From positions 1 through 64,000 of the forward strand of contig JAOATL010000002.1 in the NCBI GenBank assembly GCA_030158125.1: a DNA stretch of 64,000 nucleotides, read 5' to 3'. This document shows positions 10,471-22,552 of the stretch, in pieces. The DNA is from Limnohabitans sp. (GTDB taxonomy: Bacteria; Pseudomonadota; Gammaproteobacteria; Burkholderiales; Burkholderiaceae_C). A program made the translations under genes and the position numbers. How positions within the stretch are numbered: position 1 is the first letter of the stretch; each line of letters opens with the position of its first letter. The notes beneath the pieces were generated by a model that worked only from the letters and a program-made list of their open reading frames with translations, was not told the origin of the DNA and did not search any database.

Positions 10471-12771
10471 ATGAACGCCTTTGTCGATGTCTCCTTTTTT
10501 CCGCGTGAAGCGAAACCCCTGAACACTTATCGAAAGTTTTGGGCGTCGCGCTTTGGCACCGCTCCATTTTTGCCAATGAGCAGGGCAGAAATGACACAGT
10601 TGGGATGGGACAGCTGCGACATCATTTTGGTCACAGGCGACGCCTATGTTGACCATCCGAGTTTTGGCATGGCCGTCATTGGTCGCATGTTGGAAGCGCA
10701 GGGTTTTCGGGTGGGCATCATTGCCCAACCCGACTGGCAAAGTGCCGAGCCCTTCAGAGCTTTGGGCAAGCCTAACTTATTCTGGGGGGTGACGGCTGGC
10801 AACATGGACTCCATGATCAATCGGTACACAGCCGATCGAAAAATCAGATCGGACGACGCCTACACGCCCGGAGATGTAGGGGGCAAGCGTCCTGACCGTG
10901 CTGCCATTGTTTACAGCCAACGCTGCCGTGAAGCATTTCCAGATGTGCCCATCGTCTTGGGCGGCATTGAAGGCTCGTTGCGCCGCATTGCGCATTACGA
11001 CTATTGGTCTGACAAAGTTCGTCGCTCCATTGTGGTTGACAGTAAATGTGATTTGTTGCTCTACGGCAATGCCGAACGCGCAGTGGTCGAGATTGCCCAT
11101 CGTTTGGCTGCCAGAGTGCCTGTGCAAGACATTACCGACGTGCGGGGTACGGCATTTGTGCGGCGCCATACCCCTGAGGCTTGGTTTGAAATCGATTCGT
11201 CATCGGTTGACACGCCTGGCCATGTGGAGGCGCATGTCAATCCATATTTGATGATCTCAGAACAGGCCAAAAACAATGGTGCCACTTGCGCCCGTGAGGA
11301 TGAGGCTCAAGCTGTTGCAGATCAGCAAAATCTAAGTGCGCCCAAAACTGCTTTGGCAACTGTGCAGCCCCTTCAATTTGTGTCCAATCCGCTCATGCCT
11401 GCTTTGAAAGGCAAGGGCTTGCACAAAGTTCCGCCACGTGATCGAAGTGTGATTCGTTTGCCCAGCTACGAGCAGGTGAAAAGCGATCCTGTTTTGTATG
11501 CCCATGCCAATCGTGTGTTGCACCTCGAAACCAATCCAGGCAACGCACGCTGTCTGGTCCAAGCCCATGGTGAAGACCATACGGCGCGAGACGTTTGGAT
11601 CACACCGCCGCCCATTCCCTTGACCACCGCCGAAATGGATGCTGTGTTTGACTTGCCTTATGCACGCAGTCCGCACCCCAGCTATGCCGATGCCAATGGT
11701 TCGCACGATGGCGCCACCAAAATTCCTGCATGGGAAATGATTCGCTTTTCTGTCAACATCATGCGTGGGTGTTTTGGGGGTTGCACGTTTTGCTCCATCA
11801 CGGAGCACGAAGGGCGCATCATTCAAAGTCGAAGTGAAGCGTCAGTTCTGCGTGAAATTGAAGAAATTCGCGACAAAGTCAAAGGCTTTACCGGCGTGAT
11901 CTCAGACTTGGGCGGTCCTACAGCCAACATGTACCGACTGGGCTGCAGAAGCCCCGAAATTGAATCTGCATGCCGCAAACCCAGCTGTGTCTATCCTGGC
12001 ATTTGCAGCAACCTCACCACTGATCATGGACCCTTGGTGCAGATGTACCGCAAGGCGCGCAGTTTGAAGGGCATCAAGAAAATTTTGATTGGCTCGGGAC
12101 TGCGTTATGACCTGGCAGTGCAAAGCCCAGAGTATGTTAAAGAATTGGTCACCCACCATGTGGGCGGCTATTTAAAAATTGCACCAGAGCACACCGAGTC
12201 AGGGCCATTGTCCAAAATGATGAAGCCCGGCATTGGCACTTACGATCGCTTCAAAAGCATGTTCGACAAGTTCAGCGCCGAGGCGGGTAAGAAGCAATTC
12301 TTGGTGCCATATTTCATCGCTGCGCATCCTGGTACCAGTGATGAAGACATGATGAATTTGGCCATCTGGCTTAAAAAGAATGGTTTCAGGGCGGACCAGG
12401 TTCAGACTTTCTACCCCAGTCCTATGGCCAGTGCGACAACCATGTACCACACCACACGCAATCCACTGCGCAAAATCACCCGCGACAGCGAAAAGGTCGA
12501 TGTGGTCAAAGGCGAAAAACGACGTCGTTTGCACAAAGCATTTTTGCGTTATCACGATGCCAATCATTGGCCATTGTTGCGCGACGCCTTGAAGGCCATG
12601 GGCCGAGCCGACCTGATTGGCAACGGCAAGCACCATCTGATCCCGACGTGGCAACCATTGTCGGAGGATTATCAAAGTGCACGTCGCAAAAACAGCACGC
12701 CGAGCGGTTCACCCCGCAAAGGCCAAACTCTGACGCAACACACCGGTTTGCCACCTCGAAAAAAACGCTAA
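10471..12771 (+). CDS. ygiQ: YgiQ-type radical SAM protein
   Basis: A 766-residue protein of the UPF0313/YgiQ family. The N-terminal region is cobalamin-binding-like and the radical SAM domain starts near residue 425. The 4Fe-4S cluster cysteines are Cys434, Cys438 and Cys441 in [18 protein letters not shown] (CX3CX2C spacing). The basic C-terminal tail (last about 40 residues) is low in complexity and may bind nucleic acid. The natural reaction is unknown. The start ATG 10471 gives the usual N-terminus. The 87-base gap upstream presumably holds promoters for this gene and for the divergent yigZ. Confidence 0.93.
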   Translation: MNAFVDVSFFPREAKPLNTYRKFWASRFGTAPFLPMSRAEMTQLGWDSCDIILVTGDAYVDHPSFGMAVIGRMLEAQGFRVGIIAQPDWQSAEPFRALGKPNLFWGVTAGNMDSMINRYTADRKIRSDDAYTPGDVGGKRPDRAAIVYSQRCREAFPDVPIVLGGIEGSLRRIAHYDYWSDKVRRSIVVDSKCDLLLYGNAERAVVEIAHRLAARVPVQDITDVRGTAFVRRHTPEAWFEIDSSSVDTPGHVEAHVNPYLMISEQAKNNGATCAREDEAQAVADQQNLSAPKTALATVQPLQFVSNPLMPALKGKGLHKVPPRDRSVIRLPSYEQVKSDPVLYAHANRVLHLETNPGNARCLVQAHGEDHTARDVWITPPPIPLTTAEMDAVFDLPYARSPHPSYADANGSHDGATKIPAWEMIRFSVNIMRGCFGGCTFCSITEHEGRIIQSRSEASVLREIEEIRDKVKGFTGVISDLGGPTANMYRLGCRSPEIESACRKPSCVYPGICSNLTTDHGPLVQMYRKARSLKGIKKILIGSGLRYDLAVQSPEYVKELVTHHVGGYLKIAPEHTESGPLSKMMKPGIGTYDRFKSMFDKFSAEAGKKQFLVPYFIAAHPGTSDEDMMNLAIWLKKNGFRADQVQTFYPSPMASATTMYHTTRNPLRKITRDSEKVDVVKGEKRRRLHKAFLRYHDANHWPLLRDALKAMGRADLIGNGKHHLIPTWQPLSEDYQSARRKNSTPSGSPRKGQTLTQHTGLPPRKKR

Positions 12772-12822
12772 GCGTTTCATGCGGCCGACTCAGGCGAAGG
12801 CAGTGAATCTAAAGTCTGCAGC

Positions 12823-15456
12823 TTAGGACTGCAAGACTTGCAGCAATTCTGTCTCGATGGCAATTTGTTCGCGGTTGTGCTGAAGCGCTGCGCCTTCAAT
12901 CAAGAAGGTGTCTTCCACCCGTTCACCCAAGGTACTGATCTTGGCCAGTTTTAAGCTAATGCCGTGTTTGGCCAACACGGTGGCAACACTGTAGAGCAAG
13001 CCTAAACGATCGCTGGCCGAAATGCCCAGCAACCAGCTTTGTGCTTTTTCATCTGGGTGCAAGGTGATTCTGGGTGCAATTGGAAAGTTTTTGACACGGC
13101 GCGATACCCGTCCCTTGGTGGGGGCGGGCAGTGTGCCTTGCCGATCGATGGTGGTACCGAGCCCGGACTCCACCATGGTGATGAGTTCACGGTAGTGCTC
13201 TGGCAACAAGGATGTCACCACTTGAAAAGTGTCCAGCGCATACCCATTCTTGGCGGTGTGAATTTTGGCATCCAAAATACTGAAGCCGGCTTGGTCAAAG
13301 TAGCCGCAAATGCGTGCAAACAAGTCGGGTTGGTCGGCGGTGTACACCAAAATTTGCAGCCCTTCACCTATGGGTGAAATGCGCGCCCTGACAATGCTTT
13401 TGCCGGCCAAATCGGCAATCGCTGTTTCGCCAGGCTTGGCCACATAGCGCGACAATTGCCGTGCGTGCCATGCAATTTCACTCGCATCGTGGCGCATAAA
13501 GTACCCCACGTCCAAGGTGTCCCAAAGGGCTTTTTGACCTTCATGCGGCTGGGAGTGTCGAGCCAATTCAATCAAGGCGTCGCGCTTGCGGGCTTCAATG
13601 TCTGCATTGGCATCTGGTGCTCTTCCGCCCAATACCCGCAATGTGTAGCGGTATAAATCTTCCAGAAGCTTGCCTTTCCAGGCATTCCAAACCTTGGGGC
13701 TGGTGCCACGAATATCTGCAACTGTCAGGAGGTACAAAGCGGTCAGGTGGCGCTCGTTGCCCACGCGCTTGGCAAATCCGGCAATGACATCGGGATCACT
13801 CAAGTCCTCTTTTTGAGCAACATGACTCATGGTCAGGTGTTCTCCGACCAAAAACGCGATCAGTTTGGCATCTTCAGTGGGAATGCCGTGTTGCCTGCAG
13901 AAACTTTTGACCTCAATTGCACCTAATTTTGAATGATCGCCACCTCGTCCTTTAGCGATGTCATGAAACAAGGCTGCTGTATACAGGATGTAAGGCTTGT
14001 CCCAGCCTGCTGCCAGTTGCGAACAAAATGGATATTCATGGGCATGGTCTGCGATGAAGAAGCGCCGCACATTTCGCAACACCATCATGATGTGTTGGTC
14101 CACGGTATAAACATGAAACAAGTCATGCTGCATCTGACCCACGATGTTCCTAAAGACCCACAAATATCGACCCAAGACCGAGGTCTGGTTCATCAGGCGA
14201 AGTGCATGGGTAATGCCTTGGCCTTGTTGAAGAATTTTGAGGAAGGTACTTCTGTTGACGGGATCACGGCGAAATTTAGCATCCATCACGGTGCGCACGT
14301 TGTAAAGTGCACGCAGCGTTTTGGCGGACAAACCTTTGACGCCGTGCGTCTGTTGGTACAACAAAAACGTTTCAAGAATGGCATGGGGATGCTGCTGGTA
14401 CAAATCATCTTGTGCCACTTCCAGTAAGCCATTTCTCTCAAAAAAGTGCGCGTTCAAAGCGCGCACTTCTATGCGAATGTCACCGCGTTGCGATTGCAAA
14501 TGGGCTTCAATGTTCAGCATCAAGATTTGATTCAACTGCGTCACAGCTTTGGCAGCCCAGTAATACTGACGCATCAAAACTTCACTGGCACGTTGCGTGT
14601 GCTTGCCTTCTGGGGTGCTTTGCGCCTTGTAGCCAAAGCTTTCGGCCAACGCATGTTGCAAGTCAAAGACCAAGCGGTCTTCACGCCGTTTGGCCAACAA
14701 GTGAAGCCTTGCACGAATGAGACTCAAAACGGCTTCATTGCGTTTGATTTGCTTGACTTCCAGTGGCGTAGCCAAGCCCTTTTGTGCCAAATCATCCCAT
14801 GTGCTGCCAAGCCCTGCAGCCCTTGCCACCCACAAGATAATTTGCAAATCTCGCAAACCACCCGGCGACTCTTTGCAATTGGGTTCTAAGGAGTAGGGTG
14901 TATTTTCGAATTTGTTGTGGCGCTGTTTGAGCTCCAAAGACTTGGCCACAAAGAAGGCCTGTGGGTCCATGGCCGCTTGGTAACTGCTTTGGAACTGCGC
15001 GAATAAATCTTTGCTGCCAGTGATGTAGCGACTCTCAAGTAGAGAAGTTTGAACCGTAATGTCTTTGGCAGACTCGTCAATACAGTCACGCAAGTTTCGA
15101 ACGCTTGAGCCTATTTCTAAACCACTGTCCCAGCAGCTGCCAATGAATGATTCCAAGCGGGCTTTAAGTTCTGCTGACTCTTCAGGCTTGGCATGGTCTG
15201 GCAGCAAGACCAGGACGTCAACATCGGAGGAGGGAAACAGTTCGCCTCGGCCAAAACCACCTACTGCAATGAGGCTCTCACCGTGCGCGAAGCCTGCTTG
15301 GTTCCAGAGTTGGATGAGTAACTTGTCGGCCAAATGTGCAAGACGCATCAAGCTGCGCTTGAGCCCGCGGCCATTGGCAGCACTGCTGGCGATGTGAGTC
15401 CAAAGCGCTTGCTTTTCTTGACGATAGTTGTCTCTGAATACCGACAAGTCGCGCAT
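12823..15456 (-). CDS. glnD: PII uridylyltransferase / uridylyl-removing enzyme
   Basis: GlnD senses glutamine and adds or removes UMP on the PII proteins GlnB/GlnK, setting glutamine synthetase activity and Ntr gene expression. The 877 residues contain the nucleotidyltransferase motif [19 protein letters not shown] (about 66-84), the HD hydrolase motif [14 protein letters not shown] (about 496-509), and two C-terminal ACT domains (about 690-765 and 800-870) that bind glutamine. Its start lies 4 bases after the map stop, a common betaproteobacterial arrangement. It converges on ygiQ with a 51-base gap lacking a clear terminator. Confidence 0.97.
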   Translation of the reverse strand: MRDLSVFRDNYRQEKQALWTHIASSAANGRGLKRSLMRLAHLADKLLIQLWNQAGFAHGESLIAVGGFGRGELFPSSDVDVLVLLPDHAKPEESAELKARLESFIGSCWDSGLEIGSSVRNLRDCIDESAKDITVQTSLLESRYITGSKDLFAQFQSSYQAAMDPQAFFVAKSLELKQRHNKFENTPYSLEPNCKESPGGLRDLQIILWVARAAGLGSTWDDLAQKGLATPLEVKQIKRNEAVLSLIRARLHLLAKRREDRLVFDLQHALAESFGYKAQSTPEGKHTQRASEVLMRQYYWAAKAVTQLNQILMLNIEAHLQSQRGDIRIEVRALNAHFFERNGLLEVAQDDLYQQHPHAILETFLLYQQTHGVKGLSAKTLRALYNVRTVMDAKFRRDPVNRSTFLKILQQGQGITHALRLMNQTSVLGRYLWVFRNIVGQMQHDLFHVYTVDQHIMMVLRNVRRFFIADHAHEYPFCSQLAAGWDKPYILYTAALFHDIAKGRGGDHSKLGAIEVKSFCRQHGIPTEDAKLIAFLVGEHLTMSHVAQKEDLSDPDVIAGFAKRVGNERHLTALYLLTVADIRGTSPKVWNAWKGKLLEDLYRYTLRVLGGRAPDANADIEARKRDALIELARHSQPHEGQKALWDTLDVGYFMRHDASEIAWHARQLSRYVAKPGETAIADLAGKSIVRARISPIGEGLQILVYTADQPDLFARICGYFDQAGFSILDAKIHTAKNGYALDTFQVVTSLLPEHYRELITMVESGLGTTIDRQGTLPAPTKGRVSRRVKNFPIAPRITLHPDEKAQSWLLGISASDRLGLLYSVATVLAKHGISLKLAKISTLGERVEDTFLIEGAALQHNREQIAIETELLQVLQS

Positions 15457-15460
15457 GCTT

Positions 15461-16264
15461 TTAGCCTTTGATGAATGCAGGTATGGGAGGGCTGCCCGCG
15501 GACAATGTTAAAACTTCGTAACCGGTTTCGGTGACCAAAATGGTGTGTTCCCATTGTGCGGACAAGGAGCGGTCTTTGGTGACGATGGTCCAGCCGTCGC
15601 CCATCTCTTTGATCTCGCGTTTGCCCGCATTGATCATGGGCTCGATTGTGAAGGTCATGCCCGCCTTCAGTTCGTCCAAGGTGCCGGGTTTGCCGTAATG
15701 CAAAACTTGGGGTTCTTCATGAAAAACGCGACCAATGCCGTGACCACAAAACTCGCGAACAATGGAAAAACCCATGTTTTCTGCAAATTTCTGAATGGCC
15801 CAACCGATGTCTCCCAGCCGAGCGCCAGGCCTCACTTGCGCAATGCCGTGCCACATGGCTTCGTATGTGACATTGCACAGACGTTTGGCAGCAATCGACA
15901 CGTCGCCCACCAAGAACATTCGACTGGTGTCACCGTGCCAACCGTCTTTGATGACGGTGATGTCGATGTTGACAATGTCACCCTTTTTGAGGGGTTTTTC
16001 ATTGGGGATGCCGTGACAAACCTGTTGGTTGATGGAGGTGCAAATGGATTTGGGGTAAGGTGAATAGCCTGGGGGCTGGTAATTGAGCGGGGCTGGAATG
16101 GTTCCCTGAACATTGACCATGTAGTCGTGTGCCAGCTTGTCCAGCTCGTTGGTCGTTACGCCGGGCACCACAAAAGGCGTCAGGTAATCGAGAACTTCAG
16201 AAGCGAGTCGGCCAGCGACACGCATGCCTTCTGCGCCTTGGGGGTCTTTAGGGGTGATCGTCAT
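15461..16264 (-). CDS. map: Methionine aminopeptidase, type I
   Basis: Removes the initiator methionine from nascent proteins. The 267-residue type Ia enzyme shows all five classes of metal ligand: the pair of aspartates in [19 protein letters not shown], the histidine in [13 protein letters not shown], the glutamate in TFTIEPMIN, and the C-terminal glutamate in WEHTILVTE. The substrate-pocket histidine is in CHGIPN. It heads a two-gene unit with glnD and is divergent from purL across 131 bases that must contain both promoters. Confidence 0.97.
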   Translation of the reverse strand: MTITPKDPQGAEGMRVAGRLASEVLDYLTPFVVPGVTTNELDKLAHDYMVNVQGTIPAPLNYQPPGYSPYPKSICTSINQQVCHGIPNEKPLKKGDIVNIDITVIKDGWHGDTSRMFLVGDVSIAAKRLCNVTYEAMWHGIAQVRPGARLGDIGWAIQKFAENMGFSIVREFCGHGIGRVFHEEPQVLHYGKPGTLDELKAGMTFTIEPMINAGKREIKEMGDGWTIVTKDRSLSAQWEHTILVTETGYEVLTLSAGSPPIPAFIKG

Positions 16265-16395
16265 GGGGGGTGATTATCCCATTCATCCGGCATATTTGCC
16301 GAAAGTGCCTTTGCCAGCGGTTAAAATAGTGACTCGTTCAATGCCCCAGTCAGCGGCATTTGAGACACTTTCCCTTCAGCCCTCAAGGCCACCCT

Positions 16396-19300
16396 GTGAC
16401 CCTGCATACTCTCATCTTAGACGGCGGCAACGCCCTCAGTGACTTCCGTGTTCAACAACTGCTGCCACGCCTTCAGGCCATCTGTCCTGATGTCGTTGGA
16501 TTGTCAGGGCTCTTTCTGCATCTTGTGGCCAGTGAAACGGCCCTTGACGGTGCTGCTCAAAACAGCCTGCGTCAACTTTTAACATATGGCGATCCCGCCA
16601 AGTCATCGACCACGCCTGCGGCCGATTGGCAAGTGTGCATTTCACCGCGTTTGGGTACGGTGTCGCCTTGGGCCTCCAAGGCCACGGACATTGCCCACAA
16701 TTGTGGCTTCAAGCTTCGCAGAATTGAACGTTTGGTTGAGTACCGTCTTCAATTGACCTCCGCTGAATCGGTTCAAAGTCTCAGTGCCGATGCAAAACTA
16801 GCGTTGTCCGATTTGTTGCACGATCGAATGACCGAGTCCATTTTGTCGCAGCGTTCAGACGCACTTGCCTTGTTCACCGAACTTGATGCACAAGCCCTGC
16901 TGCATGTTGATGTGCTCACAGGCGGGCGGTCCTCTTTGGTAGAAGCCAATCAACAATTTGGATTGGCCTTGGCTGAAGATGAGATTGATTATTTGTTAAA
17001 TTCTTTTCAGCATTTGGGCCGCAATCCCAGCGACGTTGAATTGATGATGTTCGCGCAGGCCAACAGCGAGCACTGCCGGCATAAAATTTTCAATGCACAG
17101 TTCACCATTGATGGACAAGCGCAAACGCACAGTTTGTTCGGCATGATTCGTCACACGCATCAGCAACATCCGCAACACACGGTGGTCGCTTATTCAGACA
17201 ATTCATCGATCATGGTGGGACATGATGTTGAACGCTTTGTTGCAAAGGATGGTGGTGCATATGTCAAAGAACAGGCGCTGCATCACGTTTTGATGAAAGT
17301 TGAAACACATAACCATCCCACCGCCATTTCACCGTTTCCTGGTGCATCGACGGGCGCGGGCGGCGAGATTCGAGATGAAGGTGCAACTGGCCGAGGCTCA
17401 AAACCCAAAGCAGGTCTGAGTGGTTTTACTGTTTCAAAATTATGGGCTGGTCCACATGGAAAGCCAGATCACATTGCCAGTCCTTTGCAAATCATGACAG
17501 AAGGCCCTTTGGGCGGCGCTGCATTCAACAATGAATTCGGTCGACCTAATTTGTTGGGTTATTTCCGCGAGTACGAACAAGAAGTTGATGGTGTGGTGCG
17601 TGGTTATCACAAGCCCATCATGATTGCGGGGGGTATGGGTGTGATTGACAACATTCAAACTCAAAAGATTCAATTTCCTGCTGGTACATTGCTGATTCAA
17701 CTGGGCGGACCCGGTATGCTGATTGGCATGGGTGGCAGTGCGGCCAGCTCTATGGCGTCTGGTACCAATGCAGCCAATTTAGATTTTGATTCGGTGCAGC
17801 GCGGCAATCCAGAAATTGAACGTCGCGCACAAGAAGTGATCAACCATTGCTGGGTCATGGGCACACACAATCCCATCTTGGCAATTCATGACGTAGGCGC
17901 TGGTGGCTTGTCAAATGCTTTTCCGGAGTTGACCAACGATGCCGGCCGTGGTGCACGTTTTGATTTACGCGCAGTACCATTGGAGGCGTCTGGTTTGTCG
18001 CCCAAAGAAATTTGGTCAAATGAAAGTCAAGAGCGTTATGTTCTGGCCATTGCGCCAGAATCACTTGACACCTTCAAGGCGTTTTGTGAGAGGGAACGGT
18101 GCCCATTTGCAATTGTCGGTGTGGCCACTGAAAACCCTCAATTGGTTTTGGCAGACGACCAAGCTGCATCCCCCGACGCTCAAAAACCAGTGGACATGCC
18201 CATGAATGTGCTTTTGGGCAAACCCCCAAAAATGCACCGAGATGTGAAGACCGTGCGTCGCAACATCACCCCCATTGATCTCACCGGTATTGACTTGCAA
18301 GAAGCCGTGCTTCAAGTGTTGAGTCACCCCACCGTGGCTTCCAAACGATTCCTCATTACCATTGGCGACCGCACAGTAGGCGGCTTAACGCACAGAGACC
18401 AAATGGTCGGCCCTTGGCAGGTGCCCGTTGCCGATTGCGCGGTTACATTGGCGGACTATCAAGGCTTCAAAGGCGAGGCCATGAGCATGGGCGAGCGCAC
18501 GCCCTTGGCCAGCATTGATGCTGCAGCTTCTGGCCGCATGGCTGTGGCAGAGGCCATCACCAATTTATTGGCTGCGCCTATTGAGCTTGATCGCGTCAAA
18601 CTCAGTGCCAATTGGATGGCCGCCTGTGGTGAGCCTGGTGAAGATGCTGCGCTTTATGAAACCGTCAAAGCAGTTGGCCTTGAATTGTGTCCAGCATTGG
18701 GCATCTCTATCCCAGTGGGCAAAGACAGTTTGTCGATGAAAACCCAGTGGTCTGTGAACGGAGAAACGCACAAAGTGACGTCACCGGTCAGCCTGATCGT
18801 GAGTGCTTTTGCCAGTTTGTCCGATGTGCGCGGCACGCTGACGCCACAACTCAATGCCAGCCTAGATGACACCTCGCTTATTTTGATTGATTTGAGCAAT
18901 GGCCAGTCGCGCATGGGCGGCAGCATCTTAAGTCAAGTGCTCAATCAATCGGGTGATCAGGTGCCCGATTTGGAGACGCCAGCAAATATCGTCCAACTCG
19001 TGAAGGTCATCAACAGTTTGCGCAGTCAAGGCAAGCTGCTGGCCTACCATGACCGCAGCGATGGTGGCTTGTTTTGCGCGGTGGCGGAGATGTGCTTTGC
19101 TGGACAAGTGGGTGTTGCGCTCAATTTGGACCTGCTCGTCACTGAAGGCGATGGCATTTCTGACAGCCGCGCAGACCACGGTGATGCCAAAAATTGGGCG
19201 CAGCAAGTGAGCGCACGTCGCAATGAACTGACCCTTAGAGCCTTGTTCAATGAAGAGTTGGGTGTGGTGATTCAAATCAACACACAAGACCGCGCCGATG

Positions 19301-20382
19301 TGATGCAAGCCTTGCGTGAACACGGATTGTCAAAACACAGCCATGTCATTGGCAAAACGCGACCCACACAATCGACTGTGCAAAAAGGGGTCGGCGCCTT
19401 GAGTATTTGGCGCGACACACAGGAAATTTTCACTGCGCAATTGGAAGACCTGCATCAAGTTTGGGACAGTGTCAGTTGGAAAATTTGCCAGCAACGTGAC
19501 AATCCTGATTGCGCAGACAGCGAACACGCCAGTGCCGGCCAAACTGCCAATCCTGGCTTGCATGTCGCATTGAGTTTCAAGCCTGAGGAAAACGTGGCGG
19601 CACCTTGGTTGAGTCTGCGCAAACCCAAAGTGGCCATTTTGCGAGAACAGGGCGTTAATTCACACCTTGAAATGGCTTACGCTTTTGCAGAGGCAGGTTT
19701 TGAGCCACACGATGTGCACATGACCGATTTGCAAAGTGGTCGTGTCAGTTTGAAAGACTTTCAAGGTTTGGTCGCCTGCGGTGGTTTCAGTTATGGCGAC
19801 ACCTTGGGTGCAGGCATTGGCTGGGCCCGCAGCATCACTTTCAATCCATTTTTGTCAGATGCGTTCAAAGCTTATTTTGCCCGTTCAGACACCTTCGGTT
19901 TGGGGGTATGCAATGGTTGCCAGATGTTTGCTGAATTGGCCGACATCATTCCTGGCGCGCAAGATTGGCCTCGCTTTACCACCAACCAAAGTGAGCGATT
20001 CGAAGCCCGTTTGTCGATGGTGGAGGTGTTGCCCTCGCCAAGTTTGTTCTTCCAAGACATGGCTGGAAGCCGCATGCCTATTGCAGTGGCGCACGGCGAA
20101 GGGTTTGCAAACTTCAACTACCGTGGCGCGGCCAATCAAGCCATTGCCGCCATGCGCTTTGTCGACAACTGGGGGCAGGCGACAGAAACCTATCCAGCCA
20201 ATCCCAATGGCAGCCCGGCTGGCTTGACCGCTGTCACCACCGCTGATGGCCGCTTCACGGCCATGATGCCGCACCCCGAACGTGTATTTCGCAACGTGCA
20301 GATGAGCTACACCCCGGGCAATGTGTCTGAACACAGTCCTTGGTTGCGCATGTGGCAAAACGCACGCAGATGGCTTAAATAA
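16396..20382 (+). CDS. purL: Phosphoribosylformylglycinamidine synthase, large single-chain type
   Basis: PurL converts FGAR and glutamine to FGAM in de novo purine synthesis. The single chain of 1328 residues is the proteobacterial form: an N-terminal PurS-like part, two synthetase halves (nucleotide and substrate motifs such as [17 protein letters not shown] and, later, NGQSRMGGS), and a C-terminal class I glutamine amidotransferase with nucleophile Cys1172 in GVCNGCQMF and catalytic His in [11 protein letters not shown] chose GTG 16396 because AAGG sits 7 bases upstream and the resulting start [13 protein letters not shown] is family-like. A TTG at 16360 is in frame but less likely. Confidence 0.97.
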   Translation: MTLHTLILDGGNALSDFRVQQLLPRLQAICPDVVGLSGLFLHLVASETALDGAAQNSLRQLLTYGDPAKSSTTPAADWQVCISPRLGTVSPWASKATDIAHNCGFKLRRIERLVEYRLQLTSAESVQSLSADAKLALSDLLHDRMTESILSQRSDALALFTELDAQALLHVDVLTGGRSSLVEANQQFGLALAEDEIDYLLNSFQHLGRNPSDVELMMFAQANSEHCRHKIFNAQFTIDGQAQTHSLFGMIRHTHQQHPQHTVVAYSDNSSIMVGHDVERFVAKDGGAYVKEQALHHVLMKVETHNHPTAISPFPGASTGAGGEIRDEGATGRGSKPKAGLSGFTVSKLWAGPHGKPDHIASPLQIMTEGPLGGAAFNNEFGRPNLLGYFREYEQEVDGVVRGYHKPIMIAGGMGVIDNIQTQKIQFPAGTLLIQLGGPGMLIGMGGSAASSMASGTNAANLDFDSVQRGNPEIERRAQEVINHCWVMGTHNPILAIHDVGAGGLSNAFPELTNDAGRGARFDLRAVPLEASGLSPKEIWSNESQERYVLAIAPESLDTFKAFCERERCPFAIVGVATENPQLVLADDQAASPDAQKPVDMPMNVLLGKPPKMHRDVKTVRRNITPIDLTGIDLQEAVLQVLSHPTVASKRFLITIGDRTVGGLTHRDQMVGPWQVPVADCAVTLADYQGFKGEAMSMGERTPLASIDAAASGRMAVAEAITNLLAAPIELDRVKLSANWMAACGEPGEDAALYETVKAVGLELCPALGISIPVGKDSLSMKTQWSVNGETHKVTSPVSLIVSAFASLSDVRGTLTPQLNASLDDTSLILIDLSNGQSRMGGSILSQVLNQSGDQVPDLETPANIVQLVKVINSLRSQGKLLAYHDRSDGGLFCAVAEMCFAGQVGVALNLDLLVTEGDGISDSRADHGDAKNWAQQVSARRNELTLRALFNEELGVVIQINTQDRADVMQALREHGLSKHSHVIGKTRPTQSTVQKGVGALSIWRDTQEIFTAQLEDLHQVWDSVSWKICQQRDNPDCADSEHASAGQTANPGLHVALSFKPEENVAAPWLSLRKPKVAILREQGVNSHLEMAYAFAEAGFEPHDVHMTDLQSGRVSLKDFQGLVACGGFSYGDTLGAGIGWARSITFNPFLSDAFKAYFARSDTFGLGVCNGCQMFAELADIIPGAQDWPRFTTNQSERFEARLSMVEVLPSPSLFFQDMAGSRMPIAVAHGEGFANFNYRGAANQAIAAMRFVDNWGQATETYPANPNGSPAGLTAVTTADGRFTAMMPHPERVFRNVQMSYTPGNVSEHSPWLRMWQNARRWLK

Positions 20383-20383
20383 A

Positions 20384-20418
20384 AAAAGCACTGACACCTT
20401 ACGGTGTTCAGTGCTTTT
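20384..20418. terminator. Bidirectional intrinsic terminator
   Basis: AAAAGCACTGACACC (20384-20398) pairs with GGTGTTCAGTGCTTTT (20403-20418) around a TTAC loop, with one bulged base. It starts just after the purL stop. A-runs and T-runs on both sides let it end transcription of purL from the left and of the ppiC-bolA run from the right. Confidence 0.9.
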
Positions 20419-20466
20419 CAGACTTTCGCCAACCTCAAAGCATCGAGGCTGGTCAGCTTGTGGGAT

Positions 20467-21240
20467 TTATTGAACCTTGGCTTTGGCGCGCAGGTCTTCT
20501 TGGAATTTACCCAATTTTGACTGTGTCAGTTGCTGTGTAATTTGTGGCTTCACTTCTTCCATTTTGGGAAGTTGTGCGTCACGGACGTCGTCTACCCGAA
20601 TGATGTGATAACCAAATTGGCTCTTCACCGGCGCCTCTGTCATTTGACCTTTTTCCAGCTTCACCATGGCATTTGAAAACTCAGGCACGTAGCTGGCGGC
20701 ATTGGCCCAATCGAGGTCGCCACCATTGGCGCCAGAACCTGGATCTTTGGATGCTTTTTTGGCCAAATCTTCAAATTTCCCGCCTTTTTTGAGGTCGGCA
20801 ATCAGTGCTTTGGCTTCGTCTTCTTTTTCAACCAAGATATGACGTGCACGGTATTCTTTGCCACCATTGGCTGCCACAAACTTGTCATATTCAGCTTTGA
20901 TTTCTGCGTCAGTGACAGGGTTTTTCTTTTGGAAGTTGGCGAAGAGTTCACGGATCAGCAAGCTTTGGCGTGCTAACTCTAATTGGGCTTTGTAATCTTC
21001 GCTGGCATCGAGACCGCGCTTGCGAGCTTCTTGCATGAAGATCTCACGGGCAATCAATTCTTCTTTAATTTGCGCCAAGATTTCTGGCGTAACGGGGCGG
21101 CCGGAGCGTTCGACTTGCTGTTTCAAAGCTTCAACACGTGAGCTTGGAACAGGCTTGCCATTGACCACGGCAATATTTTGTGCTGTTGCAGAAAAACTCA
21201 ATACAGCGACCAAGCTCAAAGCCAATTTGGAAAATTTCAT
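20467..21240 (-). CDS. Exported parvulin-type peptidyl-prolyl isomerase
   Basis: A 257-residue PpiC/SurA-like chaperone. A signal peptide (about residues 1-20, ending in SATAQ) directs it to the periplasm. A helical SurA-type N-terminal region (to about 120) is followed by one parvulin domain (about 130-225) with ARHILVEKEDEAKAL, GGDLDWANAASYVPEF and FGYHIIRVDD. The family catalyses proline cis-trans isomerisation and assists folding of outer-membrane proteins. ATG 21240 is preferred over 21258 because GAGGA lies just upstream and the signal peptide then begins properly. It is the last gene of the selO-msrB-yciB-bolA run. Confidence 0.92.
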   Translation of the reverse strand: MKFSKLALSLVAVLSFSATAQNIAVVNGKPVPSSRVEALKQQVERSGRPVTPEILAQIKEELIAREIFMQEARKRGLDASEDYKAQLELARQSLLIRELFANFQKKNPVTDAEIKAEYDKFVAANGGKEYRARHILVEKEDEAKALIADLKKGGKFEDLAKKASKDPGSGANGGDLDWANAASYVPEFSNAMVKLEKGQMTEAPVKSQFGYHIIRVDDVRDAQLPKMEEVKPQITQQLTQSKLGKFQEDLRAKAKVQ

Positions 21241-21270
21241 CAGTGTCCTCAATTGCAAATCAGTAAAAAT

Positions 21271-21552
21271 TCATCGAAATTCGATGGCCAAGGCATGAAG
21301 CCCGTTGTCCAAGAATTCTTGGAGCGAATCATACACAAGCCGATGACGTTGAACGCGGCTTAGGTTTTCAAATTGAGCCGCCGCAATTCGAACCCTGAAA
21401 TGGGTGTTCATACCACGGTCGGATGCGCCGGCGTGCCCCGCATGTTGACCACTTTCATCGATGACCTCTAAAAAAAGGGGCTCAAATCGCTGCCGAAGCA
21501 GCGCTTCCATCAGGGGTTGCCATGGGGTATCGAGAGTAAGAGCGTATGTCAT
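21271..21552 (-). CDS. bolA: BolA family protein
   Basis: A 93-residue protein with the BolA fold. The C-terminal motif RVQRHRLVYDSLQEFLDNGLHALAIE contains the invariant histidine that ligates iron-sulphur clusters together with monothiol glutaredoxins. BolA proteins also act as morphogenic regulators under stress. The start overlaps the yciB stop by 4 bases (ATGA), so the two genes are coupled. An internal Met near residue 15 is less likely as the start because of this overlap. Confidence 0.9.
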   Translation of the reverse strand: MTYALTLDTPWQPLMEALLRQRFEPLFLEVIDESGQHAGHAGASDRGMNTHFRVRIAAAQFENLSRVQRHRLVYDSLQEFLDNGLHALAIEFR

Positions 21553-22115
21553 TGTTGTGAATCACCAGATTGATCGTTTGCCGAAGCAGTCTCAGGGGGG
21601 ATATTTTTTGCAATGTAAATGCCGGTGCCCACAATAAATGCCAACGGAAAGACATAGCCCCATATTTTGAAATTGACCCATTCTTCGGTGGTGTAGTAAC
21701 TGGCCACATAGGCATTGACGATAGCCATGAAGAAACAGTAGAGAATCCAGGCCACACTCAACGTGCCCCATTTGGCTGCTGGTAGATTTACTTGGGCACC
21801 CAACATGGTTTTCAAAAAGTTTTTCTTGAGCAAAAACTGGGAGATCAACAAGCCCATGCCCATGCAGAAGTAAAGCAGGGTGGGTTTGAATTTGATGAAG
21901 CGTTCGTCTTGAAAGAAAAGTGTGAGGCTGCCAAATATCAGGATCAATGCCAAGGTGGCCTTTTGCATGGTGGCCAATTTGCCATCCATTTTGTACATCC
22001 ACAAACTTTGTACAAGCGTTGCAGCCATCAAAACGCCCGTGGCCAAGTAGATGGTGCCAAATTTATAGGCGGCAAAGAAAAGCAAGATGGGAAATAAATC
22101 GAGTGCAATTTTCAT
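21549..22115 (-). CDS. yciB: Inner-membrane septation protein YciB/IspZ
   Basis: A 188-residue membrane protein with about five hydrophobic segments. The start MKIALDLFPILLFFAAYK and the later stretch FVNFKIWG-like WVNFKIWGYVFPLAFI are typical of YciB (intracellular septation protein A). The family affects envelope integrity and cell-wall synthesis through contacts with elongasome and divisome proteins. ATG 22115, one base after the msrB stop, is preferred over TTG 22130, which would overlap msrB. The C-terminal 15 residues are polar and variable. Confidence 0.93.
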   Translation of the reverse strand: MKIALDLFPILLFFAAYKFGTIYLATGVLMAATLVQSLWMYKMDGKLATMQKATLALILIFGSLTLFFQDERFIKFKPTLLYFCMGMGLLISQFLLKKNFLKTMLGAQVNLPAAKWGTLSVAWILYCFFMAIVNAYVASYYTTEEWVNFKIWGYVFPLAFIVGTGIYIAKNIPPETASANDQSGDSQQ

Positions 22116-22116
22116 A

Positions 22117-22530
22117 CTATTTTTTTTCAAAATTCAAGGAAGCAGAATTCATGCAATAACGCAAGCCAGTCGGCTCTGGACCATCTTCAAATACGTGTCC
22201 TAAGTGGGCCCCGCATTGTGCGCAAACACTCTCAACACGGCGCATGCCGTGGCCATGGTCTACCCTTTGTGCGATGGCATTTTCATTTGCGGCTCTGTAG
22301 AAAGATGGCCAGCCGCATCCCGCATCAAATTTGGTGTCTGAGTCAAACAAAACGGCATCGCAGCAAATGCATTTGTACTGGCCTGGCTCCCAATGGGTTT
22401 CATATTTGCCGGTAAACGGGCGTTCGGTGGCCGCTTTGCGAGTGACTTCAAAAGCCAGCGGCTCAGCGTTACGGACGCGCAACCATTCACGCCATTCTGA
22501 GTCGGTTTGCGGTAAGGGAATGTTTGGCAT
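22117..22530 (-). CDS. msrB: Peptide-methionine (R)-S-oxide reductase
   Basis: MsrB reduces methionine-R-sulphoxide in proteins. The 137-residue domain is complete: zinc-binding cysteines in [10 protein letters not shown] and [14 protein letters not shown], substrate-pocket residues in GCGWPSFY and [16 protein letters not shown], and catalytic Cys126 in RYCMNSASL. There is no signal peptide when started at ATG 22530; the longer frame runs into selO and is rejected. It lies 22 bases after selO, suggesting cotranscription. Confidence 0.95.
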   Translation of the reverse strand: MPNIPLPQTDSEWREWLRVRNAEPLAFEVTRKAATERPFTGKYETHWEPGQYKCICCDAVLFDSDTKFDAGCGWPSFYRAANENAIAQRVDHGHGMRRVESVCAQCGAHLGHVFEDGPEPTGLRYCMNSASLNFEKK

Positions 22531-22552
22531 GATCGGTTTTTGCGAAATATTT